Of a stretch of DNA of 64,000 bases, positions 34,054-44,922 are shown in pieces (positions within the stretch are counted from its first letter, which is position 1; every line of letters begins with the position of its first letter). The notes below the pieces were generated by a model, which was given only the letters and a program-made list of their open reading frames with translations, did no database searches and had not been told where the DNA came from. Made by a program: the position numbers and the translations under genes. Origin of the DNA: Metabacillus litoralis (GTDB taxonomy: Bacteria > Bacillota > Bacilli > Bacillales > Bacillaceae). The stretch lies in assembly GCF_020524045.1 (NCBI RefSeq), contig NZ_JAIVKL010000002.1, positions 248,001 to 312,000 of the forward strand, given 5' to 3'.

Positions 34054-34185
34054 TTATAGATAATACTGGATTAATAGTAAAATTGAGAATGCAATTATAA
34101 TAGGTATTACAGTGTTAAGAAATCTTGATAAGCGTTTTTTAAAAAAATTCTGGTTGAATTTTTTTAATTCTTTTGTTCTCTCCAA
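34054..34185 (-). CDS. Small single-helix membrane protein, 43 residues
   Basis: A TTG start at 34185 is preceded by a strong AAGGGGGAG box. The product has a basic N-terminal half (ELKKFNQNFFKKRLSRF) and one hydrophobic helix (TVIPIIIAFSILLLIQYYL) to the stop, so the N-terminus should face the cytosol. It resembles small sporulation or membrane peptides in layout only. No homologue recognised. Confidence 0.5.
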   Translation of the reverse strand: MERTKELKKFNQNFFKKRLSRFLNTVIPIIIAFSILLLIQYYL

Positions 34186-34441
34186 GATAACTCCCCCTTT
34201 CTATTTTGCGTTTAAGTAAAACCTTTAGACAGTCACAATAATATTTCATTCACGCAACTTTTAATTTTATTTTATCAGATTTTTCAGAAAAAGTGCATTG
34301 TTTTTGAAAAGAATATTTCAAAATATCATAAAAAGGCTGTTTATATTATGATCTTTATTTAATTAAATAGCTGTATTTTTAGGCTTATTCGTTTAGGAAG
34401 AAAGCCATAATATTTATGTACGGAGAATACTTTAGAAAAAA

Positions 34442-34519
34442 AGAACCAGCTCTTTTTTGGAATTTATACCAATGAATAAATAAGTGATTCATTAGGTAAT
34501 CCTAGATCGGGCTGGTTCT
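34442..34519 (-). terminator. Terminator after the PAS histidine kinase
   Basis: AGAACCAGC (34442-34450) pairs with GCTGGTTCT (34511-34519) across a long AT-rich loop, and on the minus strand the hairpin is followed by T7. Confidence 0.75.
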
Positions 34520-34564
34520 CATAGTGAAAAATTTTTTTCAGTCTAACTTTGATTATATTTACTA

Positions 34565-36202
34565 CTACCTTCTTACAGGAAGAATAATTTGTACCTTTGT
34601 TCCTTGATTTACTTCACTTGAAATCTTAATTTCTCCGTTATGAAATTCGACTATTCGATAACTAACTGTTAACCCCAGACCTGTTCCTTTCTCCTTCATA
34701 GAATAAAAGGGTTCTCCTAAATGTTTTAGTCTTTTCTCCTCTATTCCGCAGCCGTCATCAGTAAATACTAAACTAATTGAATGATCATCAAACATAGAAA
34801 GAGATACAATAATGTTTTTTGAGGAAGCTTCAATTGAATTCTTAATCAGATTTATAAATAACTGTTTTAATTGATTAGGCTCACAATTAATTTTAGGTAA
34901 TAAATCATTTGTTTCAACTTTTAATAAAACATTATGGAGATTAGCCTCCGACTCCAATAAGGAGTATACATCAGAGAGAAGGATATTAATGTCTTTTTCT
35001 TGGAATTTAATTTTTTGAGGCTTAGACAATACTAAAAGCTCACTTGCTATAATATTAATCCGCTCAAGTTCATCTAACATAATTTTGTAATATAAATCAT
35101 TTTCCTTTGTTTTAGTTGATGATTGCATCATTTGAATAAACCCTTTAATCGAAGTTAGAGGGTTCCTGATCTCATGTGCCACACTAGCAGCAAGCTCTCC
35201 AACGACTGATAGTTTTTCTGTTTTCCTTAGTAATTCTTCTGTTTCTTTCTCTTTTGTAATGTCAGCTGCATAACCAATCGCTCCAACTGTTTTATCATTA
35301 ATGATCATTGGCACTGCCGTGCAACGAAGAACTTTTTTAATATTATTTTTAGTCACAATTTCAATTTCCTCATTAATCCAAGGATTGTTACCATGAATAA
35401 CTTCTATAAAAGCTTTAAAAACTTTTGAACGATCTTTCCTAGAAATGATTGGAAGAATCGATTGATTGAGAAATTGATTAATCTCATAACCTGTACATCG
35501 ATAAAAATGTTCATTTGCCTTGATTAATCTTCCTTGAATATCAATCATGTAGACAAGTTCAGGGTTAAACTCAAATAATGATTTATATTTTTGCTCACTT
35601 TCAGCTAACTTATTTTCTGCTAGAACTTTTTCTGTCACATCTCTACCCATTACAACCAATTCTTTTCTTTCACCAAGATCACTAAAACTAGGAATTTTTA
35701 TTGTATCAAAAGTCTTAACTGTTCCATCTGGCATAGGAATTTCTTCTATACACCGACTGGCCGTTCCATGTAACCATGCTTGTTCATCAGATGTTTCACA
35801 GTATCTTAATGCATCACCATAAAATTTAGTATATTCTGCTAGCTCAGCATCTGTTTTTCCACGATAGTTTACATTTTCCACTTGAAAAAGCTTTAAAGCA
35901 AAATCGTTTGCTTCAATCCATCTTCCTTCCCCATCTTTGAAATTAACAAAATCCACCATTGAGTTTATTAATATGTGTAATTTATTATTTTCTGCTTTCT
36001 CACTTTCATATGCTTCTTTTTTTAATATTAAATAATAAATGAAAATACTAGTGATAATGACAAAAATGAAGCCTTTAATATTTTGAAATATTATTAATAT
36101 TTCTTTAGGAATATTTAAATAAACGATTATATTATCAGTAAGTACGATCCATATTGTACTGAATATTATATAGAAAAAAAGTAGTTTAAATTTGTTTATC
36201 AT
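34565..36202 (-). CDS. PAS-domain sensor histidine kinase, sporulation-kinase-like
   Basis: A 545-residue membrane kinase. Two N-terminal helices (about residues 5-24 and 32-55) frame a very short outer loop. Next come two PAS domains (INSMVDFVNFKDGEGRWIEAND and YKSLFEFNPELVYMIDIQG), a HisKA domain with the phosphorylated His in SVAHEIRNPLTSIKG, and an ATPase with LINLIKNSIEA, FTDDGCGIEE and GTGLGLTVSYRIVEFHNG. The architecture matches PAS sporulation kinases of Bacillus that feed the Spo0F/Spo0A relay. No partner regulator is adjacent, as expected for such orphans. The ATG at 36202 has GGAG six bases upstream; the frame is open to 36223. Confidence 0.87.
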   Translation of the reverse strand: MINKFKLLFFYIIFSTIWIVLTDNIIVYLNIPKEILIIFQNIKGFIFVIITSIFIYYLILKKEAYESEKAENNKLHILINSMVDFVNFKDGEGRWIEANDFALKLFQVENVNYRGKTDAELAEYTKFYGDALRYCETSDEQAWLHGTASRCIEEIPMPDGTVKTFDTIKIPSFSDLGERKELVVMGRDVTEKVLAENKLAESEQKYKSLFEFNPELVYMIDIQGRLIKANEHFYRCTGYEINQFLNQSILPIISRKDRSKVFKAFIEVIHGNNPWINEEIEIVTKNNIKKVLRCTAVPMIINDKTVGAIGYAADITKEKETEELLRKTEKLSVVGELAASVAHEIRNPLTSIKGFIQMMQSSTKTKENDLYYKIMLDELERINIIASELLVLSKPQKIKFQEKDINILLSDVYSLLESEANLHNVLLKVETNDLLPKINCEPNQLKQLFINLIKNSIEASSKNIIVSLSMFDDHSISLVFTDDGCGIEEKRLKHLGEPFYSMKEKGTGLGLTVSYRIVEFHNGEIKISSEVNQGTKVQIILPVRR

Positions 36203-36346
36203 GTTGTTCTCCTTTAAAGACAAAAACGTAATCGTGATGATTTGTTGCTAACTTTTTAATTATATCCTCATAACAAACAATAATATAGTTTTTATCTATA
36301 AGCATAATACATTTTTTCACTAAAACAATACTTTATAGATTAATAA

Positions 36347-36515
36347 GGCTGTTTTCGCAAACTTTGTTGCTTTTAAATACCCGAAGCAATATGCACTGTA
36401 TTAAGTCTATTGGCATCTTTTCTTCATAAAACAGTATCCAGTATCCTTATATTGAAAAATCACTGTTTTCACTCCAAATCTTGGTTACATAGCAACAATC
36501 GTTCAGAAAAGAGCC
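36347..36515. mobile_element. MITE-like element, family 2, best copy, with perfect 8-bp duplication
   Basis: A 169-bp element with left end GGCTGTTTTCGCAAACTTTG and right end TCAGAAAAGAGCC, imperfect inverted repeats of each other. Both flanks read ATTAATAA (36339-36346 and 36516-36523), a perfect target duplication. It has no coding capacity and is the reference for the copies at 3205, 11770 and the fragment at 57822. Confidence 0.87.
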
Positions 36516-36534
36516 ATTAATAAAAATAATTTTA

Positions 36535-36656
36535 GAATAGCACTATTAAATTCATTGTTAATCTTGTTACAGACTTTCCTATTTCTCAGGAAAAATATCT
36601 CTAAGCAAGAATCTCTGGTTAACATAGTTCGAAAAAATAGCTTCGAGCTTTGCCAT
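36535..36656. repeat. Degraded family-1 repeat
   Basis: It begins near AGCACTATTAAATTCATTGTT and retains TGTTACAGACTTTCC, TCTCAGGAAAAA, CTCTAAGCAAGAATCTC and an end in TTTGCC, in the same order as 10108-10310. Boundaries are approximate. Together with the family-2 copy it fills the gap between the kinase and gltB. Confidence 0.5.
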
Positions 36657-36660
36657 AACT

Positions 36661-36710
36661 AAATAACAAAAAAGACCTAGAAATCATCATCTAGGTCTTT
36701 TTTGTTATTT
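36661..36710 (-). terminator. Strong terminator after gltB
   Basis: Perfect 21-bp arms (36661-36681 and 36690-36710, core AAAGACCTAGA/TCTAGGTCTTT) enclose an 8-base loop. Oligo-A and oligo-T tracts lie within the arms, so it can end transcription from either side. Confidence 0.9.
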
Positions 36711-36726
36711 ACACATTTTGTTAGTT

Positions 36727-38211
36727 TTATACTAATACAGTACTTCCCATTAAAGCTCGATCTACTTCACGTGCAACTTCACGGCCTTCGTTAATTGCCC
36801 AAACAATTAAGCTTTGACCACGACGTGCATCACCAGCAGCATAGACACCTTCAATGTTTGTACGGAAGTCACCGTATTTTGCAGCAACAACATTACGAGC
36901 TGTTGTATCAACATTAAATTGTTTTAATACAGGTTGATCTGCACCTTCAAAACCAATTGCAATAAATACTAGTTGTGCCGGCCATACTTTTTCAGAACCT
37001 GGAATTTCTTTAAAGTAGTATAAACCATTTTCATCTTTTAATTTCTCCATATTGATTGTATGAAGTTCTTTTAAGTTTCCATTTTCATCAGAAACTAACT
37101 TTGTTGTTTGAATGCAATATTGACGAGGATCATCACCAAATTTAGCTTCAGCTTCCTCATATGCGTATTCCATTGTAAAAACATGTGGAGATTCTGGCCA
37201 CATATTTTCCTTTTTACGAGACATTGGTAATTTAGGATGTTTACCAAACTGAACAACGCTATTACATTCTTGACGAAGTGCTGTTGCCACACAGTCTGCA
37301 CCAGTGTCTCCTCCACCAATAACAATAACATCTTTACCTTTAGCATTGATGAACTGACCATCTTCAAAATTTGTATTTAAATAGCTCTTTGTCACATCTG
37401 TTAGATAGTCCATTGCAAAATGAACACCCTTTGCTTCGCGTCCTTCAATAACAAGATCACGTTGCTTTTGAGCACCTACACAAAGAATAATTGAGTCATA
37501 CTGTTCACGAAGCTGTTCAGATGTAATATCTTTACCTACTTCAGTGTTCGTAACAAAAGTAATTCCTTCTTGTGTCATTAAGTTGATACGACGCTCTACA
37601 ATACCTTTATCAAGCTTCATATTAGGAATACCATATGTTAACAAGCCACCTGGACGGTCTGCACGTTCGTACACAGTTACAGAATGACCTACTTGATTCA
37701 ATTGATCTGCAGCTGCTAAGCCAGCAGGACCAGAACCAACAATTGCAACTTTCTTTCCTGTACGTTTCTCAGGAATTCTCGGCGTTATCCAGCCATTTTC
37801 AAAGCCTTTATCAATGATTGCTTTTTCAATATTTTTTATTGTGACCGCAGGATCATTGATTGCTACGTTACAAGAACCCTCACATGGTGCTGGACAAACT
37901 CTACCGGTAAATTCAGGGAAATTATTCGTTTTCATTAAACGATCTAATGCTTCCTTCCATCTACCACGATAAACTAAATCATTCCACTCAGGAATTAAGT
38001 TATGAATTGGACAACCAGAGGTAAAACCATTAATTTCAGTTCCAATGTGACAGAAAGGAGTGCCGCAATCCATGCAGCGTGCTCCTTGTCTGCTTAACTT
38101 TTCCTCAGAGAAAGGAGCTGAATACTCTTTCCAGTCATTTAAACGTTTGAGAGGGTCACGTTCGGCCGCCTCTTCACGCTTAAACTCTAAAAATCCTGTT
38201 GCTTTCCCCAT
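36727..38211 (-). CDS. gltB: Glutamate synthase small (beta) subunit
   Basis: The 494-residue NADPH-side subunit of glutamate synthase takes electrons from NADPH through FAD to the large subunit. The N-terminus carries the cysteine pattern for two 4Fe-4S clusters (CMDCGTPFC, then GCPIHN and CPAPCEGSC). The FAD motif is VGSGPAGLAAA with RPGGLLTYGIPN, the NADPH fold is IGGGDTGADC, and the final FAD contact is AAGDARRGQSLIVWAI. It lies 15 bp downstream of the large-subunit gene in the same operon. The length is as usual for the family. Confidence 0.96.
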   Translation of the reverse strand: MGKATGFLEFKREEAAERDPLKRLNDWKEYSAPFSEEKLSRQGARCMDCGTPFCHIGTEINGFTSGCPIHNLIPEWNDLVYRGRWKEALDRLMKTNNFPEFTGRVCPAPCEGSCNVAINDPAVTIKNIEKAIIDKGFENGWITPRIPEKRTGKKVAIVGSGPAGLAAADQLNQVGHSVTVYERADRPGGLLTYGIPNMKLDKGIVERRINLMTQEGITFVTNTEVGKDITSEQLREQYDSIILCVGAQKQRDLVIEGREAKGVHFAMDYLTDVTKSYLNTNFEDGQFINAKGKDVIVIGGGDTGADCVATALRQECNSVVQFGKHPKLPMSRKKENMWPESPHVFTMEYAYEEAEAKFGDDPRQYCIQTTKLVSDENGNLKELHTINMEKLKDENGLYYFKEIPGSEKVWPAQLVFIAIGFEGADQPVLKQFNVDTTARNVVAAKYGDFRTNIEGVYAAGDARRGQSLIVWAINEGREVAREVDRALMGSTVLV

Positions 38212-38226
38212 CTTCCTCTCCCCTTT

Positions 38227-41200
38227 CTACTGTACTACTGCTTTAGAACGAACTGCTTTTGCTGCTGGTTCTTTTTTTTCAGATTTTGCATTTGCTTCGA
38301 ACGCACTCATAATTGCTTCTTCGTTCGTTAAGCCAGCTTCCATTTGCTCTGCTATACGATTCATCATACGTTTGTAGTCTTTTGGAATGACTTTCACAAA
38401 TTTTGATACTGTTTCATCCCAATTAGCAAGCAATGCATTTGCTTTAGCACTATCCGTATAATTCAAATGATTTTGTATCATGTTTTGTAATAAACTAATT
38501 TCTTGGTCATCTATTAAACTCTCAAATTCGATCATTTCATCATTACATAATTCTTTGAATTCATCTTTGTCGTCAGCAAGAACATAGGCAATCCCGCCTG
38601 ACATACCTGCTCCGAAGTTTTTACCAACTTCTCCTAGAATAACAACACGACCACCAGTCATATATTCACAACCATGATCTCCAACACCTTCAACAACTAC
38701 ATTCACACCACTGTTACGAACACCAAAACGCTCACCTGCATGACCATTGATATAAGCTTCACCACTTGTTGCACCATAGAATGGAACATTCCCAATGATA
38801 ACATTATCAGCCGGAACAATCGTTGAATCAGCTGATGGCTTAACAATAATCTTTCCACCAGATAAACCTTTTCCTAGATAATCGTTTGAATCTCCAGTTA
38901 AATGCATTGTTACACCTTTTGGTACAAATGCACCAAAGCTTTGACCAGCAGAACCAGAAAATCTTAATGTAATCGTATCTTCTGGCAATCCCTCTTCACC
39001 ATAGCGTTTCGAAATTTCACTACCAACAATCGTACCTGCGACACGATTAATATTCTTAATGTTAAATGACGCATCTATTGGTGTACCTGTTTCGATTGCA
39101 TCTGCAACCTTAGGTAATATTTCAACCATATCAAGAGATTGATCAATTTTATGGTTTTGCTTAATTTTAGCTGTACGAGCACCTTCAGGTTGGTACAAAA
39201 GAGTTGTTAAATCTAAGTGCTTCGCTTTCCAGTGTTCTTTTGCACGCTCACTTACTTGAAGAACATCTGTACTACCGACCATTTCTTCCATCGTTTTGAA
39301 GCCAAGTTCAGCCATGATTTCACGTACTTCTTGTGCGACAAATCTCATATAGTTCACAATATGATCTGGATCTCCAGCAAACTTATCACGTAGCTCTGGA
39401 TTTTGCGTAGCAACACCTACTGGACAAGTATCTAAGTGACAAACACGCATCATAATACATCCCATAACTACAAGTGGAGCTGTTGCGAACCCATATTCTT
39501 CAGCACCTAAAATAGCTGCCATTGCAACGTCACGGCCAGTCATTAATTTACCATCAGTTTCTAAAACAACACGATCACGAAGACCATTTAACATTAAAGT
39601 TTGGTGGGCTTCAGCCAAGCCAAGCTCCCAAGGTAAACCCGTGTGTTTAATACTTGTTTTCGGCGATGCACCAGTACCACCGTCATAACCACTGATTACG
39701 ATTACGTCCGCAGCACCTTTTGCAACACCTGCTGCAATTGTACCAACACCTGCTTTTGCTACCAGTTTTACACTTATACGCGCATCACGATTTGAGTTTT
39801 TCAGGTCATGGATTAGTTGTGCTAAATCCTCGATAGAATAAATATCATGATGCGGTGGTGGCGAAATCAATCCCACACCAGGTGTAGATCCTCGAACATC
39901 TGCTACCCAAGGGTATACTTTGTTACCAGGTAACTGTCCACCTTCTCCAGGCTTCGCACCTTGAGCCATCTTAATTTGTAGTTCATCAGCATTCACTAAA
40001 TAATGACTCTTAACTCCAAATCGACCTGATGCAATTTGCTTAACAGCACTACGGCGAAGATCACCATTTTGATCAGCAATAAAACGGTTTGGATCCTCTC
40101 CACCTTCACCACTATTGCTTTTACCGCCTAGACGATTCATAGCAATTGCTAGTGTTTCATGTGCTTCTTTACTTAATGATCCAAATGACATAGCACCTGT
40201 TTTAAATCGTTTAACAATTGAATCAACTGATTCAACTTCATCAATTGAGATCGGTGTTCTATTACTCTTTAGTGAGAATAAGTTACGTAAGAAACCAATT
40301 CTTTCTTCGTTTGCTGAATAAGAATACTTTTTAAATAACTCATAATCATTTTTGCGACAAGCCCATTGAAGAGTATGGATTGTTGTTGGATTAAACGCAT
40401 GGTGTTCACCATTTTTTCTCCATTGGAAGTCACTACCTGAATCTAATGCTTTATCAATTTTTTCTGCATAAGCATCTTCATGGCGTAATTTAGCTTCCTT
40501 AGCAATCGTTGCTAAATCGATTCCATCAAGTTGTGATGCTGTACCAGTAAAGTATTTATCAATAACCTGCTGACTAATTCCAACAGCTTCAAAAATTTGT
40601 GCTCCACGATAACTTTGAACAGTTGAAATACCCATTTTAGACATTACTTTTACTACACCTTCAGTAACACCCTTAATGTATTTTGCAACCACTTCTTCAT
40701 AGTTATATTTTAAACTTCCGTCAAGAATGGCTTCTTTATATGTTGCAAAAGCAAGATATGGGTTAATGGCATCTACTCCATAGCCAATTAACGCAGCAAA
40801 GTGATGAACCTCTCGAACTTCACCTGATTCAATAACAATGCTTGCTTTAGAGCGAGTACCTTGACGTACTAAATGTTGATGTAATGCTCCTACTGCCAAA
40901 AGTGCTGGTATTGCAGCTTTTTCAGAGCTCATTAAACGATCAGAAAGAATAATGATATTTATATCATTTTCAATTGCTTGATCTGCTTCTTGACACAACT
41001 CATTTAAAGAAAACTCTAAATCTTCTGTAAATAACGCGTGAATAGTTTTGGACTTAAAACCTGGATTAATGTTTAAGCGTAATTGTGCTAATTGATCATT
41101 AGAAAGTACTGGAGAATCTAATTGGATTCTTCGTGCATTTTCTTTGTTAGGATGAAGAATATTTCCTTCTGTACCTAATAATGTCATTGTAGATGTAACA

Positions 41201-42795
41201 ATCTGCTCTCTAATAGCGTCAATAGGAGGATTTGTTACTTGAGCAAATAATTGCTTGAAATAGTTAAACAATGATTGTGGTCGATCAGATAACACTGCTA
41301 GTGGAGAATCATTACCCATAGATCCAAGTGGATCTTTTCCTTCAGTTATGATTGGTAAAAGATATTTTTGAATATCTTCATACGTATATCCAAAAGCTGC
41401 TTGGCGCTCAGGAATATCAGTAACAACTTCTTCCGCTAATACAGCCGATTGATTATCCAACTTAACAAGCTGTTCATCTAACCATTGTTGATATGGTTCT
41501 TCATTAGCCATTTCATCTTTAATTTCTTTATCAGAAACAATTCTACCTTCTTCTAAATCAATAAGAAGCATTTTCCCTGGACTCAAACGATCTTTATATA
41601 AAACATTGCTTTCTTCAACATCAATAACTCCTACTTCAGAAGAGAATATGATATAGTCATCCTTTGTTACATAGTAACGTGCTGGACGAAGACCATTACG
41701 ATCTAAGATTGCTCCAATTTGTTTACCGTTTGTAAAAGAAATAGCAGTTGGTCCATCCCATGGCTCCATTAAACAACTATGATACTCATAAAAAGCTTTT
41801 TTCTCTGGGCTCATATGAGGATTTTCTGTCCAAGGCTCAGGAATCATCATCATTGCAGCATGTGCAGGTTTACGACCAGCTAAAACGAAGAATTCGAATG
41901 CATTATCTAAAATAGAAGAATCACTTCCATCAGCATCTAAAATCGGTAGAACTTTAGGAAGATCTTCACCGAATGCTTCTGAAACAAACTGCTGTTCTCT
42001 TGCTTTCATCCAATTCATATTTCCACGCAGTGTATTAATTTCACCATTATGAATTAAATAGCGATTTGGATGAGCTCTTTCCCAACTTGGAAATGTGTTT
42101 GTACTAAATCTTGAGTGAACTAAAGAGAAAGCAGAAACGAAATCTTCATCTTGTAAATCTAAATAAAAAGCATCGACTTGTTCAGGAGTTAGTAGTCCTT
42201 TATATACAATCGTACTGCTTGATAGACTTGTAAAATAGAAGCGTAGTTCACGTTCTCTAGCCCAATTTTCTGCTTGTTTACGAATGACATATAATTTACG
42301 TTCAAAGGAAATATTATCTTGTATGTTATCATTAGCACCAATAAATACTTGGCGAACAACCGGACAGCTCATTCTTGCGACTGGTCCAACTTCTTCAGCA
42401 TTTACAGGAACATCTCTCCAACCTAATAAGATTTGTCCTTCTGCTTCGATAAATTTGTTTAATTGTGCCTCAATTTGTTGGCGTTCTTTATCATCATTTG
42501 AAAAGAACATCATACCAACACCATATCGTCCACTTTCAGGAAGGGTCATTTCCTGGCAAGTTTTCTTGAAAAAAGCATCAGGGATTTGCACCATTAAACC
42601 AGCGCCATCACCTGTTAGTGGATCACTACCTTGTCCTCCCCTGTGGTCAAGTTGACAAAGCATATTTAGTCCCTTTTTCACAATATCATGTGTAGCATGG
42701 CCTTTAAGATGAGCGTATAAACCGATACCGCATGCGTCATGTTCAAATTCAGGACGGTAGAGACCTTGTGCTTTAGGTATTTGATTGTAAGTCAT
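38227..42795 (-). CDS. gltA: Glutamate synthase large (alpha) subunit
   Basis: This 1522-residue enzyme transfers the amide nitrogen of glutamine to 2-oxoglutarate, giving two glutamates. In order: a class II amidotransferase domain whose N-terminal Cys nucleophile follows a short propeptide (FEHDACGIG), a central domain, the FMN/2-oxoglutarate synthase domain ([27 protein letters not shown]), the 3Fe-4S cluster cysteines in [15 protein letters not shown], and a C-terminal right-handed beta-helix ([30 protein letters not shown]). The ATG at 42795 has GGGGGAG upstream. It is divergent from gltC, whose product normally activates it. Confidence 0.97.
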   Translation of the reverse strand: MTYNQIPKAQGLYRPEFEHDACGIGLYAHLKGHATHDIVKKGLNMLCQLDHRGGQGSDPLTGDGAGLMVQIPDAFFKKTCQEMTLPESGRYGVGMMFFSNDDKERQQIEAQLNKFIEAEGQILLGWRDVPVNAEEVGPVARMSCPVVRQVFIGANDNIQDNISFERKLYVIRKQAENWARERELRFYFTSLSSSTIVYKGLLTPEQVDAFYLDLQDEDFVSAFSLVHSRFSTNTFPSWERAHPNRYLIHNGEINTLRGNMNWMKAREQQFVSEAFGEDLPKVLPILDADGSDSSILDNAFEFFVLAGRKPAHAAMMMIPEPWTENPHMSPEKKAFYEYHSCLMEPWDGPTAISFTNGKQIGAILDRNGLRPARYYVTKDDYIIFSSEVGVIDVEESNVLYKDRLSPGKMLLIDLEEGRIVSDKEIKDEMANEEPYQQWLDEQLVKLDNQSAVLAEEVVTDIPERQAAFGYTYEDIQKYLLPIITEGKDPLGSMGNDSPLAVLSDRPQSLFNYFKQLFAQVTNPPIDAIREQIVTSTMTLLGTEGNILHPNKENARRIQLDSPVLSNDQLAQLRLNINPGFKSKTIHALFTEDLEFSLNELCQEADQAIENDINIIILSDRLMSSEKAAIPALLAVGALHQHLVRQGTRSKASIVIESGEVREVHHFAALIGYGVDAINPYLAFATYKEAILDGSLKYNYEEVVAKYIKGVTEGVVKVMSKMGISTVQSYRGAQIFEAVGISQQVIDKYFTGTASQLDGIDLATIAKEAKLRHEDAYAEKIDKALDSGSDFQWRKNGEHHAFNPTTIHTLQWACRKNDYELFKKYSYSANEERIGFLRNLFSLKSNRTPISIDEVESVDSIVKRFKTGAMSFGSLSKEAHETLAIAMNRLGGKSNSGEGGEDPNRFIADQNGDLRRSAVKQIASGRFGVKSHYLVNADELQIKMAQGAKPGEGGQLPGNKVYPWVADVRGSTPGVGLISPPPHHDIYSIEDLAQLIHDLKNSNRDARISVKLVAKAGVGTIAAGVAKGAADVIVISGYDGGTGASPKTSIKHTGLPWELGLAEAHQTLMLNGLRDRVVLETDGKLMTGRDVAMAAILGAEEYGFATAPLVVMGCIMMRVCHLDTCPVGVATQNPELRDKFAGDPDHIVNYMRFVAQEVREIMAELGFKTMEEMVGSTDVLQVSERAKEHWKAKHLDLTTLLYQPEGARTAKIKQNHKIDQSLDMVEILPKVADAIETGTPIDASFNIKNINRVAGTIVGSEISKRYGEEGLPEDTITLRFSGSAGQSFGAFVPKGVTMHLTGDSNDYLGKGLSGGKIIVKPSADSTIVPADNVIIGNVPFYGATSGEAYINGHAGERFGVRNSGVNVVVEGVGDHGCEYMTGGRVVILGEVGKNFGAGMSGGIAYVLADDKDEFKELCNDEMIEFESLIDDQEISLLQNMIQNHLNYTDSAKANALLANWDETVSKFVKVIPKDYKRMMNRIAEQMEAGLTNEEAIMSAFEANAKSEKKEPAAKAVRSKAVVQ

Positions 42796-42936
42796 GTAAT
42801 ATCTCCCCCCGTTAGATAATCTTACACCCGATAATTTTCAGATAATTACATTATATATTTCCAAATTGATATAAACAATATATAATTTAGATGAAATCAA
42901 TCTATTTTTGATATGAATAGAGACTGGAGGCCAATA
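42796..42936. promoter_or_regulatory. Divergent gltA-gltC control region
   Basis: This 141-bp region separates the start codons of gltA (minus) and gltC (plus). It is AT-rich and contains several ATCT/AGAT half-sites (for example TTAGATAATC and CAGATAATTA), fitting a LysR-type regulator, but I could not define a single box. In B. subtilis this region binds GltC and TnrA. A good TnrA site was not seen. Confidence 0.5.
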
Positions 42937-43839
42937 ATGGAGTTACGTCAACTACGATATTTCATGGAAGTTGCAGAACGTGAACATGTATCTGAAGCTG
43001 CACAATACCTACATGTAGCTCAATCTGCGATCAGTAGGCAAATTGCCAATCTTGAATCTGAATTAGGAGTCACTTTATTTGAACGAGAAGGTAGAAATGT
43101 TAAACTCACGCCTATTGGAAAAGTGTTCTTAACACATACAAAAACAGCAATGAAGGCTATTGACTATGCCAAAAAGCAAATTGACGAGTATTTAGATCCA
43201 GAAAGAGGATCTATCAAAATAGGTTTTCCAACCAGCCTTGCGAGTCATTTACTACCTACTGTCATATCTGCATTTAAAGATAAACACCCTAACATTGCTT
43301 TTCATTTAAGACAAGGGTCATACAAATTTCTTATTGATTCTGTTATTAATAGAGAAATCGACTTAGCATTTATAGGACCCGTGCCATTAAACAATCCTGA
43401 TGTTGAAGGAACTATTTTATTTACAGAAAGTATTTCAGCATTAGTACCTTCTTCACATCACCTTGCTTCTAAAAAAAGCATTTTGCTTAATGAATTAAGA
43501 AACGATTCCTTCGTCTTATTTCCACGAGGATTTGTTTTACAAGAAATTGTTGTTGAAGCTTGTAAGCAAGCAGGATTTGTACCTAATATTTCATCCGTTG
43601 GTGAAGATTTAGATGCAATAAAAGGACTCGTCTCTGCGGGTATGGGTGTTACATTATTACCTGAAAGTACATTTCATGAATCCATTCCAAGGTTTACTGT
43701 AAAAATACCTATTGAACTTCCATTAGTAAGAAGAACAGTGGGTATTATCGTATCAAAGAAAAGAGACCTTGCTCCATCAGAAAAGGTGTTTTACCAGTAT
43801 GTGAAAGATTTCTTTTCTATGCTTGAGCAATACCAATAA
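42937..43839 (+). CDS. gltC: LysR-family activator of glutamate synthase
   Basis: A 300-residue LysR regulator. The N-terminal helix-turn-helix reads LRYFMEVAEREHVSEAAQYL, with AQSAISRQIANLE as recognition helix, followed by an effector-binding domain (GSIKIGFPTSLASHLLPTVI). In B. subtilis GltC activates gltAB in response to the glutamate/2-oxoglutarate balance. The divergent position directly upstream of gltA supports the name. The ATG at 42937 has GGAGG six bases upstream; the frame is open to 42913. Confidence 0.92.
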   Translation: MELRQLRYFMEVAEREHVSEAAQYLHVAQSAISRQIANLESELGVTLFEREGRNVKLTPIGKVFLTHTKTAMKAIDYAKKQIDEYLDPERGSIKIGFPTSLASHLLPTVISAFKDKHPNIAFHLRQGSYKFLIDSVINREIDLAFIGPVPLNNPDVEGTILFTESISALVPSSHHLASKKSILLNELRNDSFVLFPRGFVLQEIVVEACKQAGFVPNISSVGEDLDAIKGLVSAGMGVTLLPESTFHESIPRFTVKIPIELPLVRRTVGIIVSKKRDLAPSEKVFYQYVKDFFSMLEQYQ

Positions 43840-43848
43840 TTCGAGTGG

Positions 43849-43879
43849 ATGGTTGGCAAATAAACAATTAGCCAACCAT
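43849..43879 (+). terminator. Hairpin terminator after gltC
   Basis: ATGGTTGGC (43849-43857) pairs with GCCAACCAT (43871-43879) ten bases after the gltC stop. The tail TTTCCTCAC is only moderately T-rich, so the call is moderate. Confidence 0.6.
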
Positions 43880-43923
43880 TTCCTCACTCTAATTTTATAA
43901 ATCTAAAACAAGTTTCTTCTATA

Positions 43924-44805
43924 TTAATAACTCTTCTTTAGTGCCTCTAAAAAAACAGTATTTAGTTTCTTCTCTCCACTTATAGGTGAAATCACATAGG
44001 AAAATTTTCGTTTAAACAATTCGTTCTTTGGTTTAATTTCGATCAACGCACCTTGTTCAAGTTCTCTTTTCACTGTAAAGAAAGAAAGAATGGATATTCC
44101 AAGTCCATTAATTACTGTTTCTTTCACACCCTGATTACTACTTATTGTTAATAAATCATTTATTTTAAGGCCATTTGATCGTATAAAATGTTCTAAATAC
44201 TCCCTTGTTCCTGAACCACTTTCTCTACTAATCCACGTTTCACTTTGTAAATCCTCTGTTACAATATCGGTTTTTCCTTTTAAAGGATGATTTGGTGGCG
44301 CAATGATAATAAGTTCGTCTTCCATAAAAGGTTCTACGACGACATCTTTTTCATCTGTATTACCTTCGATCAAACCAATATCAACTTGAAATTGCTGTGT
44401 TAATTTTACTACTTCATGTGTATTACCTATCGTTACTGTAAAATTAAGATTTGGGTATTCCTTATACAACTCGGTTAATAAAGGTGGTAGAACATATTCT
44501 CCGATTGTAAAACTAGCTGCAATCTTTAACGTCCCTTTAATTGTGTTTTGCTGTTCATATATATCATTCTTAGTATTTTCATAGATTTGGACCATCTGTT
44601 TTGCTCTTTCAAACAAAATTTCACCTGAAGGAGTTATTTTCAAAAGTTTAGGCGACCGAATAAACAATTGTGTTTGAAATTCAGCTTCCAAGTTTTTAAT
44701 GTGAACACTAACACTTGGTTGAGAAATACGTAATTTTTCTGCAGCCTTTGTAAAGTTTCTCTTTTCAACTACAGTTATAAATGTTTTTAAAGCATCATAA
44801 TACAA
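43924..44805 (-). CDS. LysR-family regulator, CysL/YeiE-like
   Basis: A 293-residue LysR regulator with the usual N-terminal helix-turn-helix (FITVVEKRNFTKAAEKLRIS, QPSVSVHIKNLE) and a two-lobed effector domain. It is divergent from a YeiH-family transporter with a 117-bp intergenic region, the common arrangement of YeiE/CysL-like regulators next to yeiH, so regulation of that transporter is likely. The start is TTG at 44805 with a GGGGATG box. The ligand is unknown; sulfite or sulfur compounds are suggested only by relatives. Confidence 0.87.
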   Translation of the reverse strand: MYYDALKTFITVVEKRNFTKAAEKLRISQPSVSVHIKNLEAEFQTQLFIRSPKLLKITPSGEILFERAKQMVQIYENTKNDIYEQQNTIKGTLKIAASFTIGEYVLPPLLTELYKEYPNLNFTVTIGNTHEVVKLTQQFQVDIGLIEGNTDEKDVVVEPFMEDELIIIAPPNHPLKGKTDIVTEDLQSETWISRESGSGTREYLEHFIRSNGLKINDLLTISSNQGVKETVINGLGISILSFFTVKRELEQGALIEIKPKNELFKRKFSYVISPISGEKKLNTVFLEALKKSY

Positions 44806-44922
44806 ACTTTACATCCCCTATTATTAAAAATATTAATAGTTATAATAACTTATCTATATTTTACTAATAACTAAAAGTTTTATAAAGTGTTTTTATTAAA
44901 AATATTTTTAGGAAGTGTTTAT

